Assembly: GCA_965277595.1 (NCBI GenBank) | Contig: CBDIDH010000002.1 | Location: forward strand, 2,914,001 to 2,978,000 | Reading direction: 5' to 3' | DNA from: CBDIDH01 sp965277595 | GTDB taxonomy: Bacteria > Planctomycetota > Planctomycetia > Isosphaerales > Isosphaeraceae | Length of the DNA: 64,000 nt | In this document: piece after piece, positions 1 to 8,941 of the stretch | How the letters are laid out: every line of letters begins with the position of its first letter | How positions within the stretch are numbered: position 1 is the first letter of the stretch | Notes under the pieces: model-generated | The model's database searches: none | What the model saw: the letters and a program-made list of their open reading frames with translations, nothing else | Told to the model about the DNA's origin: nothing | Program-made: the position numbers and the translations under genes

Positions 1-843
1 ACCCTTCGAGGGCTCTGGACCGACCATCCCCACCTGCTCATTGACCGGTCGATGGCGCTGGATATCAGCATGCTCGGCCTGGTCGTCCCGTTTGGCCTTC
101 TGCCGGCGTCCGACCCCCGAGTCGTCCGCACGGCCGAGGCTATCCTCCGCTCCAGCGTCGTCAGCGGCGAACCCAACGCCCTTTCGCGACGCTCGATCGA
201 GCCAACGCGGTCGGGCCGAGGCGAGGTGGCTCCCGATCGCCAGGTCCAGGACGTTTCCAGCCTGGCGACGCTCTGGATGGCTCGCTACCTGATCCGCCTG
301 GGCCGCGAAACCGGTCAGGGGCGGCACTGGAACCGGGCGCTCGCGATGCTCGACACGGTCATCGGCCGCCTCTTGCCCCTTGGCCTGAGCATGCGAACGG
401 CCCCTCGGTCGAACGATCAGACCGTCCGGTTTGTTTCAGGCACCAATTCCGGAGTCTGGGGCCTGCATGCGATGCTCAACGAGACCATCCTCGACTTCGC
501 CGGTCTCGATTACGAGGCCCACGATCGTACCCTCACGCTCGATCCCGCCTTGCCGAGTGCCTGGCCACACACTGGCCTGACTCAGACCTTCGCCTGTGGC
601 GAGATCGCCTATCGGCTCGAACGGCCGATCGGCGGGACGGTCTTTCAACTTAGCCTCAAGGCCCGATTAGCGCACGCCGTCACACTTCGGGTCGGCGTGA
701 CATGCCCCGGCCTCGCCGAACCTGGTCCCTGGCAGTCCTCCGCGGAGTTGCCCCCGCCCGACTTCAATCCCAGAACGGGCCGACTTACCTGGTCGGTTGC
801 TCTCCCTCAGGGAGATTCGGTCTGGAGCTGGACTTGGGGTTAA
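1..843 (+). CDS. C-terminal part of a GH15-like glycoside hydrolase (5' truncated by window)
   Basis: The frame is open from base 1, so the gene begins before the window; 280 residues are visible, ending at TAA 841-843. The visible part reads like the second half of an (alpha/alpha)6-barrel enzyme. It has a segment with LDISML...PFGLLPASDPRV, close in spirit to the GH15 glucoamylase-like signature around 'PADDPRV', then helical segments with WMARYLIRLGR, and a beta-rich tail (DPALPSAW...) typical of the C-terminal domain in GH15/GH65-like enzymes. The catalytic N-terminal half is not in view, so substrate and activity cannot be stated. A GH65-type or glycogen-debranching-type enzyme is the main alternative. 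The gene is convergent with the heparinase-like gene that follows. Confidence 0.5.
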   Translation, partial: TLRGLWTDHPHLLIDRSMALDISMLGLVVPFGLLPASDPRVVRTAEAILRSSVVSGEPNALSRRSIEPTRSGRGEVAPDRQVQDVSSLATLWMARYLIRLGRETGQGRHWNRALAMLDTVIGRLLPLGLSMRTAPRSNDQTVRFVSGTNSGVWGLHAMLNETILDFAGLDYEAHDRTLTLDPALPSAWPHTGLTQTFACGEIAYRLERPIGGTVFQLSLKARLAHAVTLRVGVTCPGLAEPGPWQSSAELPPPDFNPRTGRLTWSVALPQGDSVWSWTWG

Positions 844-1049
844 TCGGCGCGTCAACGTGTTGGAAGTTGAACGCTCATTGGAATGAAAAAACCCCACCGA
901 CCCGTATTGCAACGAATCGATGGGGCCGGAACAGAGAAGAGGCCGGATGATCGAGGCCGATGCCTCGGTCGGTCAGAGAGGCGTTAGCGAATGGCATCAT
1001 GACCGACGCCTTGATCCTAGCAGATCTTTTGAGGCTGTCAATATGGAAA

Positions 1050-1073
1050 CAAGGGTTCTTTAAAAAATCCTTG
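1050..1073. terminator. Weak inverted repeat between convergent genes
   Basis: CAAGG...CCTTG arms enclose a TTCTTT/AAAAAA core, giving a near-perfect 24-bp inverted repeat with a T/A-rich centre. It sits in the 243-bp gap between two converging stop codons, where a bidirectional terminator would be expected. There is essentially no loop and the stem is AT-rich, so this is a position-based guess. Confidence 0.25.
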
Positions 1074-1086
1074 TCTCATAAATTTT

Positions 1087-3915
1087 TTATCTGACGATGC
1101 GGGCAATCCGGAACGTGTTCGGGCCGGCGATCGCCTTGTGGGGAAACTGGTAATACCGAGCCGTGTCGGTCTCGGGATCGATCAGAAAACCAGGTTCTTC
1201 ACGGACGTGGAGACGTGCTCCGTCCGCGGTATTCTCGACCCGAGTCAGTGTCCAGCCGCGAGTCAGGCCGTCACCGTGCCGGATCAAAAGAACGCGTCCC
1301 GCGAGCGAATCAGGATCGGGCAGGGGGCTGTCGGACTCGAACCAGCCGTGGCTCTTTTCCGAGACCTGTCGAGCGGCCCAGACGATTCGACCGATCGCCG
1401 GATTGATTCGAACCACCTGCCCCGCGCACGCGGCGAAGGTGCCACCGGCCAGGACCAGGCCAGACCCGTTCAACCGAACGCTCAGGCCGTCGGTTTCCAG
1501 GCTCCGGCCATCGGGAAGCGTGGTTTTCAACGCCTTTCCCGGCGAGAGGTTGACGCACACATAGTCCAGGCCATCGGCGGTTTCCAGATAAATGACGACC
1601 ATGCCCGCCGTTGAGGGGACGAGACCGACCCGGGTCAAGGGCGGAATCGCCGCCGAGACCGGCTCGAAAACGGTCAAGAAAATGCTTCGAATCGGCGCAC
1701 CGTCCGCGGATTGATGACGCACGATCAACGACCCCCGGACGGACTCGTCGCGCGGTGCCAACGGCTGTGCCCCCGCGAGGTCCGGGCTTGTCGCGGTGAT
1801 CGCCGTAAGTGGCGTGCTTGTCAACAGATGAATTCTCAAGGGGCCGGGAGCGGCGTTCAGGCCAGGATTTGCGAGCCAGGCTTGCGCGGGGCGTGAAATG
1901 ACCCCTTGCGAAATCGGATGAAAGTTACCATATGACTGGACGAACCAGCGTCCGTCGCTGGCGCGGGCGGTCGGAAGGACGCTCAGGCCGGGTGCCAGAA
2001 GCGAGTCGGGGCCAGGGGTCGTCGGTACGGAGAGACGCCAGCGCGGGGACGAACCTGAGGAACTTTGAAAAAGCTCGTCGTGCCGCGTGCCACCGGAAAC
2101 CTCGAAGACACTGATCGCGTATCGCGCCCGGGCGCCCGCCGAGGCGATGAGAGTCTGGCGATACCGCGTCGTGGAAACCGGATACGCTCGGGGGTCGTCG
2201 AGCGTCACGACCTGAAAATCGGGATCGGCCGCGAAAAAGAGGAAATCGCCCCCGGGAGCCGGTTCGCGGGCGCCTGCCGGCGATTCGCGCTGGTTCAGGC
2301 CGTCGACAACAACCGTGTTGCGGCTCACGCTCGCCCGATCAAAGCCGGAGGCCAGCCCAGGCCCCTCGTCAAGGTCGCCCAGAACGGTTCGACCGCCGAC
2401 GGAAAGCCGAAGCGCCTGCCGCTCGATCTGGTCGGGGCCTGGAGTGTCGAGCCCGCGTAGCTCAAGGTCGACGGCGTTCTCACCCTGACCAATCGCGAGC
2501 CGGGCCAGACCCAGGCCGCCGAGCAAGATCGGAGCGCGGGGGATCTTGGCCAACTCTGGATCTGGCCAAGAGGCCAGGACAACCCCCGAGGGTTCCGCGC
2601 GTTGGTCGGTCAGCACGGCCGAGCCGGCGTGTCGAGCCAGGGCAAGCATTGGCGGGTCGGGCCGAGCGGCGAGAAGGCGGTCGAGGTAACCGTCAAGCTG
2701 GCCAATTACCCGGCGATGCGAGGTGAGCGTCCCCTCGCGCCAGAACCCATCGTGATAAAACCCGCGCATCGCGAATCGTTCGAGTCGACCGAGGGCGTCG
2801 GCCACGTAGGTCGGATCATTGAGCAGACGACCGACCGCGAGAATCCCGCGATCGACGTGCAAGGACGCCTCGGTCAACTCATCGGTCTGCCTCCGAGCGA
2901 ATTCGGCCGAGGCTCGAAATAGATTTTCCTCAATGATCTTGTTGGGCTCGACTTCCTTGAGCAGACGTCCCGCCTCGGCCAGCGCGGGATCTTCGCGGAT
3001 CAGGGCATAGGCAATGACCAGGTTCAAGGGGACGTTCTGGCTGCCGGTCCATTCCCACTTGCCGGTTTGATAGCCGCGTCGATAGGGCGGTGGAAGGTCG
3101 GCCTTGTCAAAATACTTCGGAGAGTTGGGCTGATCGTAATGAGTTGCGTAAGCCGGATAGGTCTGAGCGAATCGCAGGACGATCGTTGCCGTTAGACGTG
3201 CAAGTCGGCTATCTTTACGCTCAAGAGGCTGCTCGTGATAGCGTACAGCCGCGTAAAGCGCGGTTTTGGAGAGAATCTCGCGGGCCTGGTCGTCGCGTTT
3301 CGCCGCGAGATAAAGGCGTTCGTCAGGATAGCGCTGACGTTCAGGTTCAACCTCGTGATAGGGATATTTGTGAATCACGCCCGGGAGGACTTCGACCGTG
3401 TCTTCGGGATCGCCCTTCTTGTCGTCCTTGGCCTCGGGTTTATCTTCCTTCGGCTCTTTCTTCTCCTTCTTATCGTGATCTTTCTCCTCGTCCTTATCCT
3501 TATCCTTATCTTTAGGTGGATCTCTGGGCTTTTCGGGCTCCTCGACAACCTTGCCTTTCTTTTTGTCGAGATCCTTCGGGATCGATGCGCCACAGGCGCG
3601 GCAAAGGAGTTCCTGGGGTCGAGTGACGGACCATGTCAGGGGTTCGTCGGCCTCGCTGACCTCGCAGACGGGACATCGGCAGAAATGAATCCCCGCCTGC
3701 GTGGGAACGAGGTCGGCGACGGCCTGGGGGCTCAGAATCAAGAGGGCGTGGGCGTTCGGACTGGCCCAGAAGTTTGATTCCCAGGCGTCGGGAAGTTCGA
3801 ATCGCTGGAAGGGATCGGCGCGAGGGGGTTCGGCGCCCCAGCAGTCGTCGCGGACGGCGAGAACAACACTCACCAGAATCAGGAAGCATCTCGTGGTCAA
3901 CACGGCGGGCTCCAT
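1087..3915 (-). CDS. Secreted heparinase II/III-like protein with Cys knuckle and charged linker
   Basis: The 942-residue protein starts with a hydrophobic signal peptide (residues 8-22, then AVRDDCWGAEPP). A Cys cluster (C79, C81, C84, C105, C108) suggests a small metal knuckle. Residues about 114-172 are almost entirely Lys, Asp, Glu and Pro and look like an unstructured linker. The rest resembles the heparinase II/III-like polysaccharide lyase fold: an alpha/alpha toroid with YHDGFWREGTLTSH and a beta-sandwich containing SRNTVVVDGLNQ, a typical H/RNTVVVDG strand of the family. It would act on acidic polysaccharide outside the cytoplasm, but catalytic residues cannot be assigned by eye. ATG at 3915 has no obvious Shine-Dalgarno site. 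It is transcribed downstream of, and on the same strand as, the small Cys protein at 3962-4246. Confidence 0.65.
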   Translation of the reverse strand: MEPAVLTTRCFLILVSVVLAVRDDCWGAEPPRADPFQRFELPDAWESNFWASPNAHALLILSPQAVADLVPTQAGIHFCRCPVCEVSEADEPLTWSVTRPQELLCRACGASIPKDLDKKKGKVVEEPEKPRDPPKDKDKDKDEEKDHDKKEKKEPKEDKPEAKDDKKGDPEDTVEVLPGVIHKYPYHEVEPERQRYPDERLYLAAKRDDQAREILSKTALYAAVRYHEQPLERKDSRLARLTATIVLRFAQTYPAYATHYDQPNSPKYFDKADLPPPYRRGYQTGKWEWTGSQNVPLNLVIAYALIREDPALAEAGRLLKEVEPNKIIEENLFRASAEFARRQTDELTEASLHVDRGILAVGRLLNDPTYVADALGRLERFAMRGFYHDGFWREGTLTSHRRVIGQLDGYLDRLLAARPDPPMLALARHAGSAVLTDQRAEPSGVVLASWPDPELAKIPRAPILLGGLGLARLAIGQGENAVDLELRGLDTPGPDQIERQALRLSVGGRTVLGDLDEGPGLASGFDRASVSRNTVVVDGLNQRESPAGAREPAPGGDFLFFAADPDFQVVTLDDPRAYPVSTTRYRQTLIASAGARARYAISVFEVSGGTRHDELFQSSSGSSPRWRLSVPTTPGPDSLLAPGLSVLPTARASDGRWFVQSYGNFHPISQGVISRPAQAWLANPGLNAAPGPLRIHLLTSTPLTAITATSPDLAGAQPLAPRDESVRGSLIVRHQSADGAPIRSIFLTVFEPVSAAIPPLTRVGLVPSTAGMVVIYLETADGLDYVCVNLSPGKALKTTLPDGRSLETDGLSVRLNGSGLVLAGGTFAACAGQVVRINPAIGRIVWAARQVSEKSHGWFESDSPLPDPDSLAGRVLLIRHGDGLTRGWTLTRVENTADGARLHVREEPGFLIDPETDTARYYQFPHKAIAGPNTFRIARIVR

Positions 3916-3961
3916 CCCATCGGAAGACTTTGGCGGCGGTCGGGGACGTCGGCGATAGACT

Positions 3962-4246
3962 TCAATCGTGATCGGGTAGGCGCTTGAGCTTGGCGTCGCG
4001 GTTGCCTGGGTTCAACCGATAAAGGCCGACCGTGCCAAGGGTTTCGCCCTCGGCGAGGGAAAGCCCCTGACGATGGATCTGGGCCAGGGCGAGCTGCGAG
4101 TTCCGATGATCCTCGCAGGCCAGACCATAATTTTTCAGCTCATGACTGGTGCCGTTGCTCCAGGGGGCGGCCACCTTGTAAACGGCTGGGTTCGAGCACT
4201 GAGGCGCATAACATTTCGGCTGATAACGAAACGCCTTGATCTCCAT
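3962..4246 (-). CDS. Small conserved-looking protein with possible zinc-binding Cys residues
   Basis: A 94-residue protein beginning MEIKAFRYQPKCY. ATG 4246 is preferred over the upstream in-frame ATG at 4342 because AGGAGG lies about nine bases before it. The sequence has CYAPQC near the N-terminus and CEDHR later, a C-x4-C...C-x2-H arrangement that could hold one zinc ion. It has no signal peptide or membrane segment. I do not recognise the family. It lies just upstream of the heparinase-like gene on the same strand (46-bp gap) and may be cotranscribed with it. Confidence 0.55.
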   Translation of the reverse strand: MEIKAFRYQPKCYAPQCSNPAVYKVAAPWSNGTSHELKNYGLACEDHRNSQLALAQIHRQGLSLAEGETLGTVGLYRLNPGNRDAKLKRLPDHD

Positions 4247-4582
4247 CGCAACCTGAACCTCCTGCCCGTTCTCCGCGGACAACTTGCTCGCTCGCTCGAT
4301 CACGATCGTAGCCGCCGACCCGAAAACGTGCAAGCGAGGCAACGCTCAGGCTGGTTTCCTTCTCGATCCCGATCGTGGATTGCAGACCAGTCTCCGAAAC
4401 GTGGAGAGAGACTCGTAACGTTGCGCTCGCTCACTTCCGCGCCTTTCCTCGATTCTCGAACCGTCTTGAGTAGAAACGAAGCCCGAACTTGTCGCGATTG
4501 CCGGAAGTCGGGCAATCTGATAACGTCCCGCCCTGGCTCTTGGGGGCATGTCGGATGCGGGGCGGGCAAGGGAGGCTCGGTG
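4247..4582. other. Divergent intergenic region, nothing specific seen
   Basis: This 336-bp stretch separates the reverse-strand small Cys protein from the forward receiver-like gene. Open frames cross it, but they have Arg/Ser-rich compositions typical of shadow frames and no Shine-Dalgarno support. It must hold promoters for both directions; no clear -35/-10 pair could be identified. Confidence 0.4.
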
Positions 4583-5422
4583 GTGAACGACCCCGATCGC
4601 GATTCCGGACGCTCGGTCCGGTTCGTCGGAGACCTTGACGACGCCTGGGTCGCCTCGATCGCCAATGCGCTCCCCGCGGCGACCGAGCGGGTCCATTGCG
4701 CTGGTGATCTGCCCGAGTCCGTGTTGAATCCTGTCCGTTCGCCTGACGTCCTTGTTACCCATCGCGCCATTCTGACACGAACGGATGCCGACGGACTGGC
4801 CCGACTGAGGTCAGAAGGAACAAGGCCGTGGGTCGTCCTCTGTCACGGTCCGCATGTCCGATACGCGGATCTCGATCGCTGGGCCGGGCTCTTTGATGCA
4901 GCCGTTCCCGAAGCCACGGCGCCCGAGACAATTCGCCGCCGGCTCGGTCCTTTGACAGACTCAATCGACCGACCCTCGACGATCGGTCCCAGGCCGCGAA
5001 TCGCCGTCGTCAGCGCCAACGTCGCGATCCGGCAGATGCTCGCCGAGGTGAGCGAAGGAGCCGGTTACCCGATCTCGACCGCCCGCGACCTTGATGAAGT
5101 GGCGGCAAGCCTCCCGGTCGTCTGGGATCTCCCTTTGCTGGAACCCGACTGGAGCCTGAGACTTGCGCATCGGAACTCGACGAGCCCGCTGATTGCCCTG
5201 CTTGGATTCGCGGATCGCGCGATCGTCACCGAGGCGAAGTCGAACGGGGCCTCGGCGTGTCTGGAATTGCCCGTCGATCTCGGCGACCTGATCGCCGTTC
5301 TTGATCGATTGACGTCGTCGAGAGGTGAGCCGCCTCATGACCTGCCGCCGTCGCCCGTCTCTCGGCGACGTCAAGGCGTGGGCACTGGCGGTGGCCGAAT
5401 CGGGGCGCGACGCCTAGAATGA
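4583..5422 (+). CDS. Degenerate double receiver-domain (pseudo-response-regulator) protein
   Basis: A 279-residue protein from GTG 4583, with GGGAGG seven bases upstream; a GTG three bases earlier is equally in frame. Two receiver-like halves are visible. The second (about residues 135-245) runs from RIAVVSANVAIRQML through VVWDLPLLEP (an Asp at the usual phosphoacceptor strand) to GASACLELPVDLGDL, the alpha4-beta5 region where the conserved KP Lys is replaced by Leu. The first half has the same rhythm but no convincing acidic pocket. It is therefore probably a non-phosphorylated or atypical receiver used for protein contacts. Its TGA overlaps the ATG of mfd (ATGA), so the two are translationally coupled. 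No output domain is present. Confidence 0.55.
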   Translation: MNDPDRDSGRSVRFVGDLDDAWVASIANALPAATERVHCAGDLPESVLNPVRSPDVLVTHRAILTRTDADGLARLRSEGTRPWVVLCHGPHVRYADLDRWAGLFDAAVPEATAPETIRRRLGPLTDSIDRPSTIGPRPRIAVVSANVAIRQMLAEVSEGAGYPISTARDLDEVAASLPVVWDLPLLEPDWSLRLAHRNSTSPLIALLGFADRAIVTEAKSNGASACLELPVDLGDLIAVLDRLTSSRGEPPHDLPPSPVSRRRQGVGTGGGRIGARRLE

Positions 5423-8400
5423 ACGACGCGCCCGACGCCGTCGGCGGTTATTCCACCCAGTCCTCGCCATCGACACGAATGCCCGATCGATCGCCGCCGA
5501 AAATGGCCCCCGTGCAAGGCTTGAAGGACCTGACCCGGCTGGTTCAGGGCGCGCCCGGCTTTCCCGAAGTCCTCGCCGCGCTCAAGAATGGCCGGAGCGC
5601 CACGATCGACGGCGCCTGGGGTTCGGCCGGTCCGCTCGCCGCGGCAGGGCTGGCTCTCCATGCGCCGTCGACGCTTGTCATCGTGATGGCGCACGTCGGC
5701 GATGTCGATGATTTTCGCGACGACCTGGCGACCTTCTCGGCCTTGAATCCCGAGGTCTTTCCCGCCTGGGACCGCTCGCCCCGCGAAACGGCCGCCGCGG
5801 GATCGGCCGGCGACGAGGTCTTCGGCCGAAGGCTCCGAATTGTCAAACGGCTCGCGGGCACGCTCGCGCCTCGCGTGGTCGTGACGACCTTGCAAGCGCT
5901 GATGCAACCCGTGCCGACGCCCGAGGCCCTCGCCCTTGCCTCGCGGACCATCCGCGTGGGCGATCTCAGCCCGATCGAAGACCTGACGGCCTGGCTGAGC
6001 GATCGGGGTCTGTCGCGGGCCGAGGTGGTCGAGGTCGGCGGAGAGTTCAGCCTGCGCGGAGGAATTCTCGACATCTATCCGCCCGATGCCTCGGAACCGG
6101 TGCGGATCGAGTTCTTCGGCGATGAGGTCGAGTCGATCCGTCCTTTTGACGCCGAGACGCAGAGGTCGCTCGAACGCTGGGATTCGGTGACGATCACCAG
6201 TCTTCCGACGCTCGACGACCCGAGCGCGCTCGGTCACGCGGCCGATGCCTTTCCCGGGTCAACCTGGGTTGTCCTGCTTGAACCGACCGACCTCCGCGAC
6301 GAGGGGCGCCAGTACCTCGCCCGGGTGGCCGACCCTCGCGGACTCTTCACCGTCGAGAACACACTGGCGAGGCTCATCAAGTTTCCCTCGACCACGCTGT
6401 CAACGCTCGCCGCGACTTCGATGGAAACGACCTGTCATCTCAGGATCGAGAGCGTCGAGCGGTTCTCGGGTGACTTGAATCGGGTCAAGGCCGAACTGGA
6501 TGGCGCCTCGGCGGGCGATCGGGTCCTGATCGCCTGTCACAACCAGGGCGAGGTCGACCGCCTCGGCGAGGTCTTCCGCGATACGGTGGTTGCCCGCGAG
6601 GGCCGGTTGCAGTTGACCCTCGGCAGGCTCCGCGCAGGGTTCCACATGACCGACGCGGGAACGCTCGTCATCAGCGATCACGAGCTTTTCGCGCGCCCCG
6701 AGGTCCGCCGGCCGGTCACCCGGCGGCGGTATGAGAGTCGGGCGATTGATAGTTTCCTGGATCTGAACGAGGGGGACCTGGTCGTCCACGTCAGCCACGG
6801 GATCGCGCGGTATCGAGGGCTGCAACTGGTCGAGCGGACTCAGGAGCATTCGGAGGAAACGCTCCTTCTTGAGTTCGCCGAAGGGACCAAGATGTACGTG
6901 CCGATCGCCAAGATCGATCTCGTGCAAAAATATGTCGGCGGCGGTCGGGGCGATCCGCCGCTTTCCAAGCTAGGGTCGTCAAGCTGGGAAAAGCGGAAGA
7001 GTCGGGTGGCCGAGGCCGTGGTCGACCTCGCCGCCGAGTTGATCGATATTCAGGCCGCTCGGGCGAGTCAACCGGGAATTGCCTACCCGGCCGAGGACGG
7101 CCACTGGATGACCGAGTTCGAGGCGGCCTTTCCCTATCAGGAAACGCCCGATCAACTCACCGCCATCGAGGCCGTCAAGCTCGACATGGCGAAGCCGAGG
7201 CCAATGGATCGACTCATCTGCGGCGACGTCGGCTATGGCAAGACCGAGATCGCGATGCGAGCCGCCTTCAAGGCGGTTGACGCGGGCAAACAGGTCGCCG
7301 TTCTCGTGCCGACAACGATTCTGGCCGAGCAGCACCATCGCAGTTTTTCCGCGAGGATGGCCGAGTTCCCGTTTTCCATCGAGGTCGTGAATCGGTTCCG
7401 GCCTCGTTCCGAGATCAAGGACGTCTTGAAGCGCGCCGCGGCCGGTTCGGTGGATGTCTTGATCGGAACGCATCGAATCGTGCAAAAGGACGTGAACTTC
7501 AAGGAGCTGGGCCTGGTCGTCATTGACGAGGAGCAGCGGTTCGGGGTCGAGGACAAGGAGTGGCTCAAGTCGCTCCGGGCGACGGTCGACGTGCTCACCC
7601 TTTCGGCCACGCCGATTCCGAGAACGCTGCACATGAGCCTGCTGGGCATCCGCGACATCTCCAACCTGGAGACCCCTCCGCCCGACCGCAAGGCGATCGA
7701 AACCCGCATCCTCCGTTACGATGCCGAGACGATCAAACGAGCCGTCCACCGTGAGTTGAACCGCGACGGCCAGGTCTATTTCGTCCACAACCGGGTCCAC
7801 GACATCCATCAGGTCAAGGACAAGCTTCAGGCGATCGTTCCCGAGGCCAGGATCACCGTCGCGCACGGCCAGATGGGGGGCGAGGCGCTCGAAAAGGCGA
7901 TGGTCTCGTTTTTAAAACGCGAGTTCGACATCCTCGTCGCCACGACGATCATCGAGTCGGGCCTGGACATTCCCAACGTCAACACGATCTTCATCAACGA
8001 GGCGGATAAGTACGGACTGGCCGACCTGCACCAGCTTCGGGGCCGGGTGGGTCGCTACAAGCACAGGGCGTACGCGTATCTCCTGCTCGAATCGGATCGG
8101 CCGGTCACGCCGAACGCCGTGAAGAGGTTGAAGGCGATCGAGGAGTTCACCGAACTCGGCGCCGGGTTCAAGATCGCCCTGCGCGATCTGGAAATCCGAG
8201 GGGCGGGAAATATCCTCGGGCCGGAGCAATCGGGACATATTGAAAGTGTCGGCTATGAGCTATATTGCTCGCTGCTGGAATCGGCCGTGCGGACGTTGAC
8301 CCGGCAGCCCGAGAAGCCAAGATTTGATTGCTCGATCGAGCTGTCGTGGCTGGCGTTTTTGCCTCGCGATTATGTGCCCGGGCCTCGGGTCAAGATCGAG

Positions 8401-8871
8401 CTTTATCGGCGCCTTGGTCGGACCCGCAGCCTCGAACGGCTTGCCGACTTCCGTCAGGAATTGATCGATCGCTTCGGCCCGTTGCCTCCTCAGGCCGAGC
8501 ACCTCATGACCGAGGCCGAGCTACGCATTCTCGCCGAGCGCTGGGGTTTGGAACGAATCCACGTCGAGGACGAGTACGCCGTCCTGACGTATCGAAGCGC
8601 CCGGCGGATCGAGAAGCTTGCCCGGCTTCGACCGGGTCAGATTCGCGTCGTCGACGAGAAATCCGTTTACGTCCCACTTGAGGATAAGAGGCCGCACGGC
8701 TCGATCGTCGCGCCGATCCTTCAAGCTCTCTTGAGCGCCAACGAATCAATCCCCCCGCCTCCGAGGCCCGAACCGGTCAAGGTGGAACCCCCGCCGCGAC
8801 CCCTGGAGAAACCGGCGAAAACCATGAGCCTCCGCGACCGAGTACGAACGCGGAAAGCGAATGACGTCTGA
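5419..8871 (+). CDS. mfd: Transcription-repair coupling factor Mfd
   Basis: An 1150-residue protein, almost the same length as E. coli Mfd (1148). It removes RNA polymerase stalled at DNA lesions and recruits UvrA for nucleotide excision repair. Order seen: UvrB-homology region (FRDDLATFSALNPEVFPAWD; the beta-hairpin-like GGEFSLRGGILDIYPP); RNAP-interacting domain around LNEGDLVVHVSHGIARYRG and LEFAEGTKMYVPI; superfamily-2 motor with Walker A GDVGYGKTE (Lys608), DEEQ box (703-706), LSATPIPRTL, and motif VI QLRGRVGR; then a C-terminal TRCF domain. The last 40 residues are Pro- and Lys-rich. ATG 5419 overlaps the stop of the receiver-like gene. The protein looks intact. Confidence 0.97.
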   Translation: MNDAPDAVGGYSTQSSPSTRMPDRSPPKMAPVQGLKDLTRLVQGAPGFPEVLAALKNGRSATIDGAWGSAGPLAAAGLALHAPSTLVIVMAHVGDVDDFRDDLATFSALNPEVFPAWDRSPRETAAAGSAGDEVFGRRLRIVKRLAGTLAPRVVVTTLQALMQPVPTPEALALASRTIRVGDLSPIEDLTAWLSDRGLSRAEVVEVGGEFSLRGGILDIYPPDASEPVRIEFFGDEVESIRPFDAETQRSLERWDSVTITSLPTLDDPSALGHAADAFPGSTWVVLLEPTDLRDEGRQYLARVADPRGLFTVENTLARLIKFPSTTLSTLAATSMETTCHLRIESVERFSGDLNRVKAELDGASAGDRVLIACHNQGEVDRLGEVFRDTVVAREGRLQLTLGRLRAGFHMTDAGTLVISDHELFARPEVRRPVTRRRYESRAIDSFLDLNEGDLVVHVSHGIARYRGLQLVERTQEHSEETLLLEFAEGTKMYVPIAKIDLVQKYVGGGRGDPPLSKLGSSSWEKRKSRVAEAVVDLAAELIDIQAARASQPGIAYPAEDGHWMTEFEAAFPYQETPDQLTAIEAVKLDMAKPRPMDRLICGDVGYGKTEIAMRAAFKAVDAGKQVAVLVPTTILAEQHHRSFSARMAEFPFSIEVVNRFRPRSEIKDVLKRAAAGSVDVLIGTHRIVQKDVNFKELGLVVIDEEQRFGVEDKEWLKSLRATVDVLTLSATPIPRTLHMSLLGIRDISNLETPPPDRKAIETRILRYDAETIKRAVHRELNRDGQVYFVHNRVHDIHQVKDKLQAIVPEARITVAHGQMGGEALEKAMVSFLKREFDILVATTIIESGLDIPNVNTIFINEADKYGLADLHQLRGRVGRYKHRAYAYLLLESDRPVTPNAVKRLKAIEEFTELGAGFKIALRDLEIRGAGNILGPEQSGHIESVGYELYCSLLESAVRTLTRQPEKPRFDCSIELSWLAFLPRDYVPGPRVKIELYRRLGRTRSLERLADFRQELIDRFGPLPPQAEHLMTEAELRILAERWGLERIHVEDEYAVLTYRSARRIEKLARLRPGQIRVVDEKSVYVPLEDKRPHGSIVAPILQALLSANESIPPPPRPEPVKVEPPPRPLEKPAKTMSLRDRVRTRKANDV

Positions 8872-8941
8872 TCGCGGTTGGCATGCCCGAGTTCGCGAGG
8901 CTCGTCGACAAGTCGAAGACGATAGATCGGGGAAAAATCCT

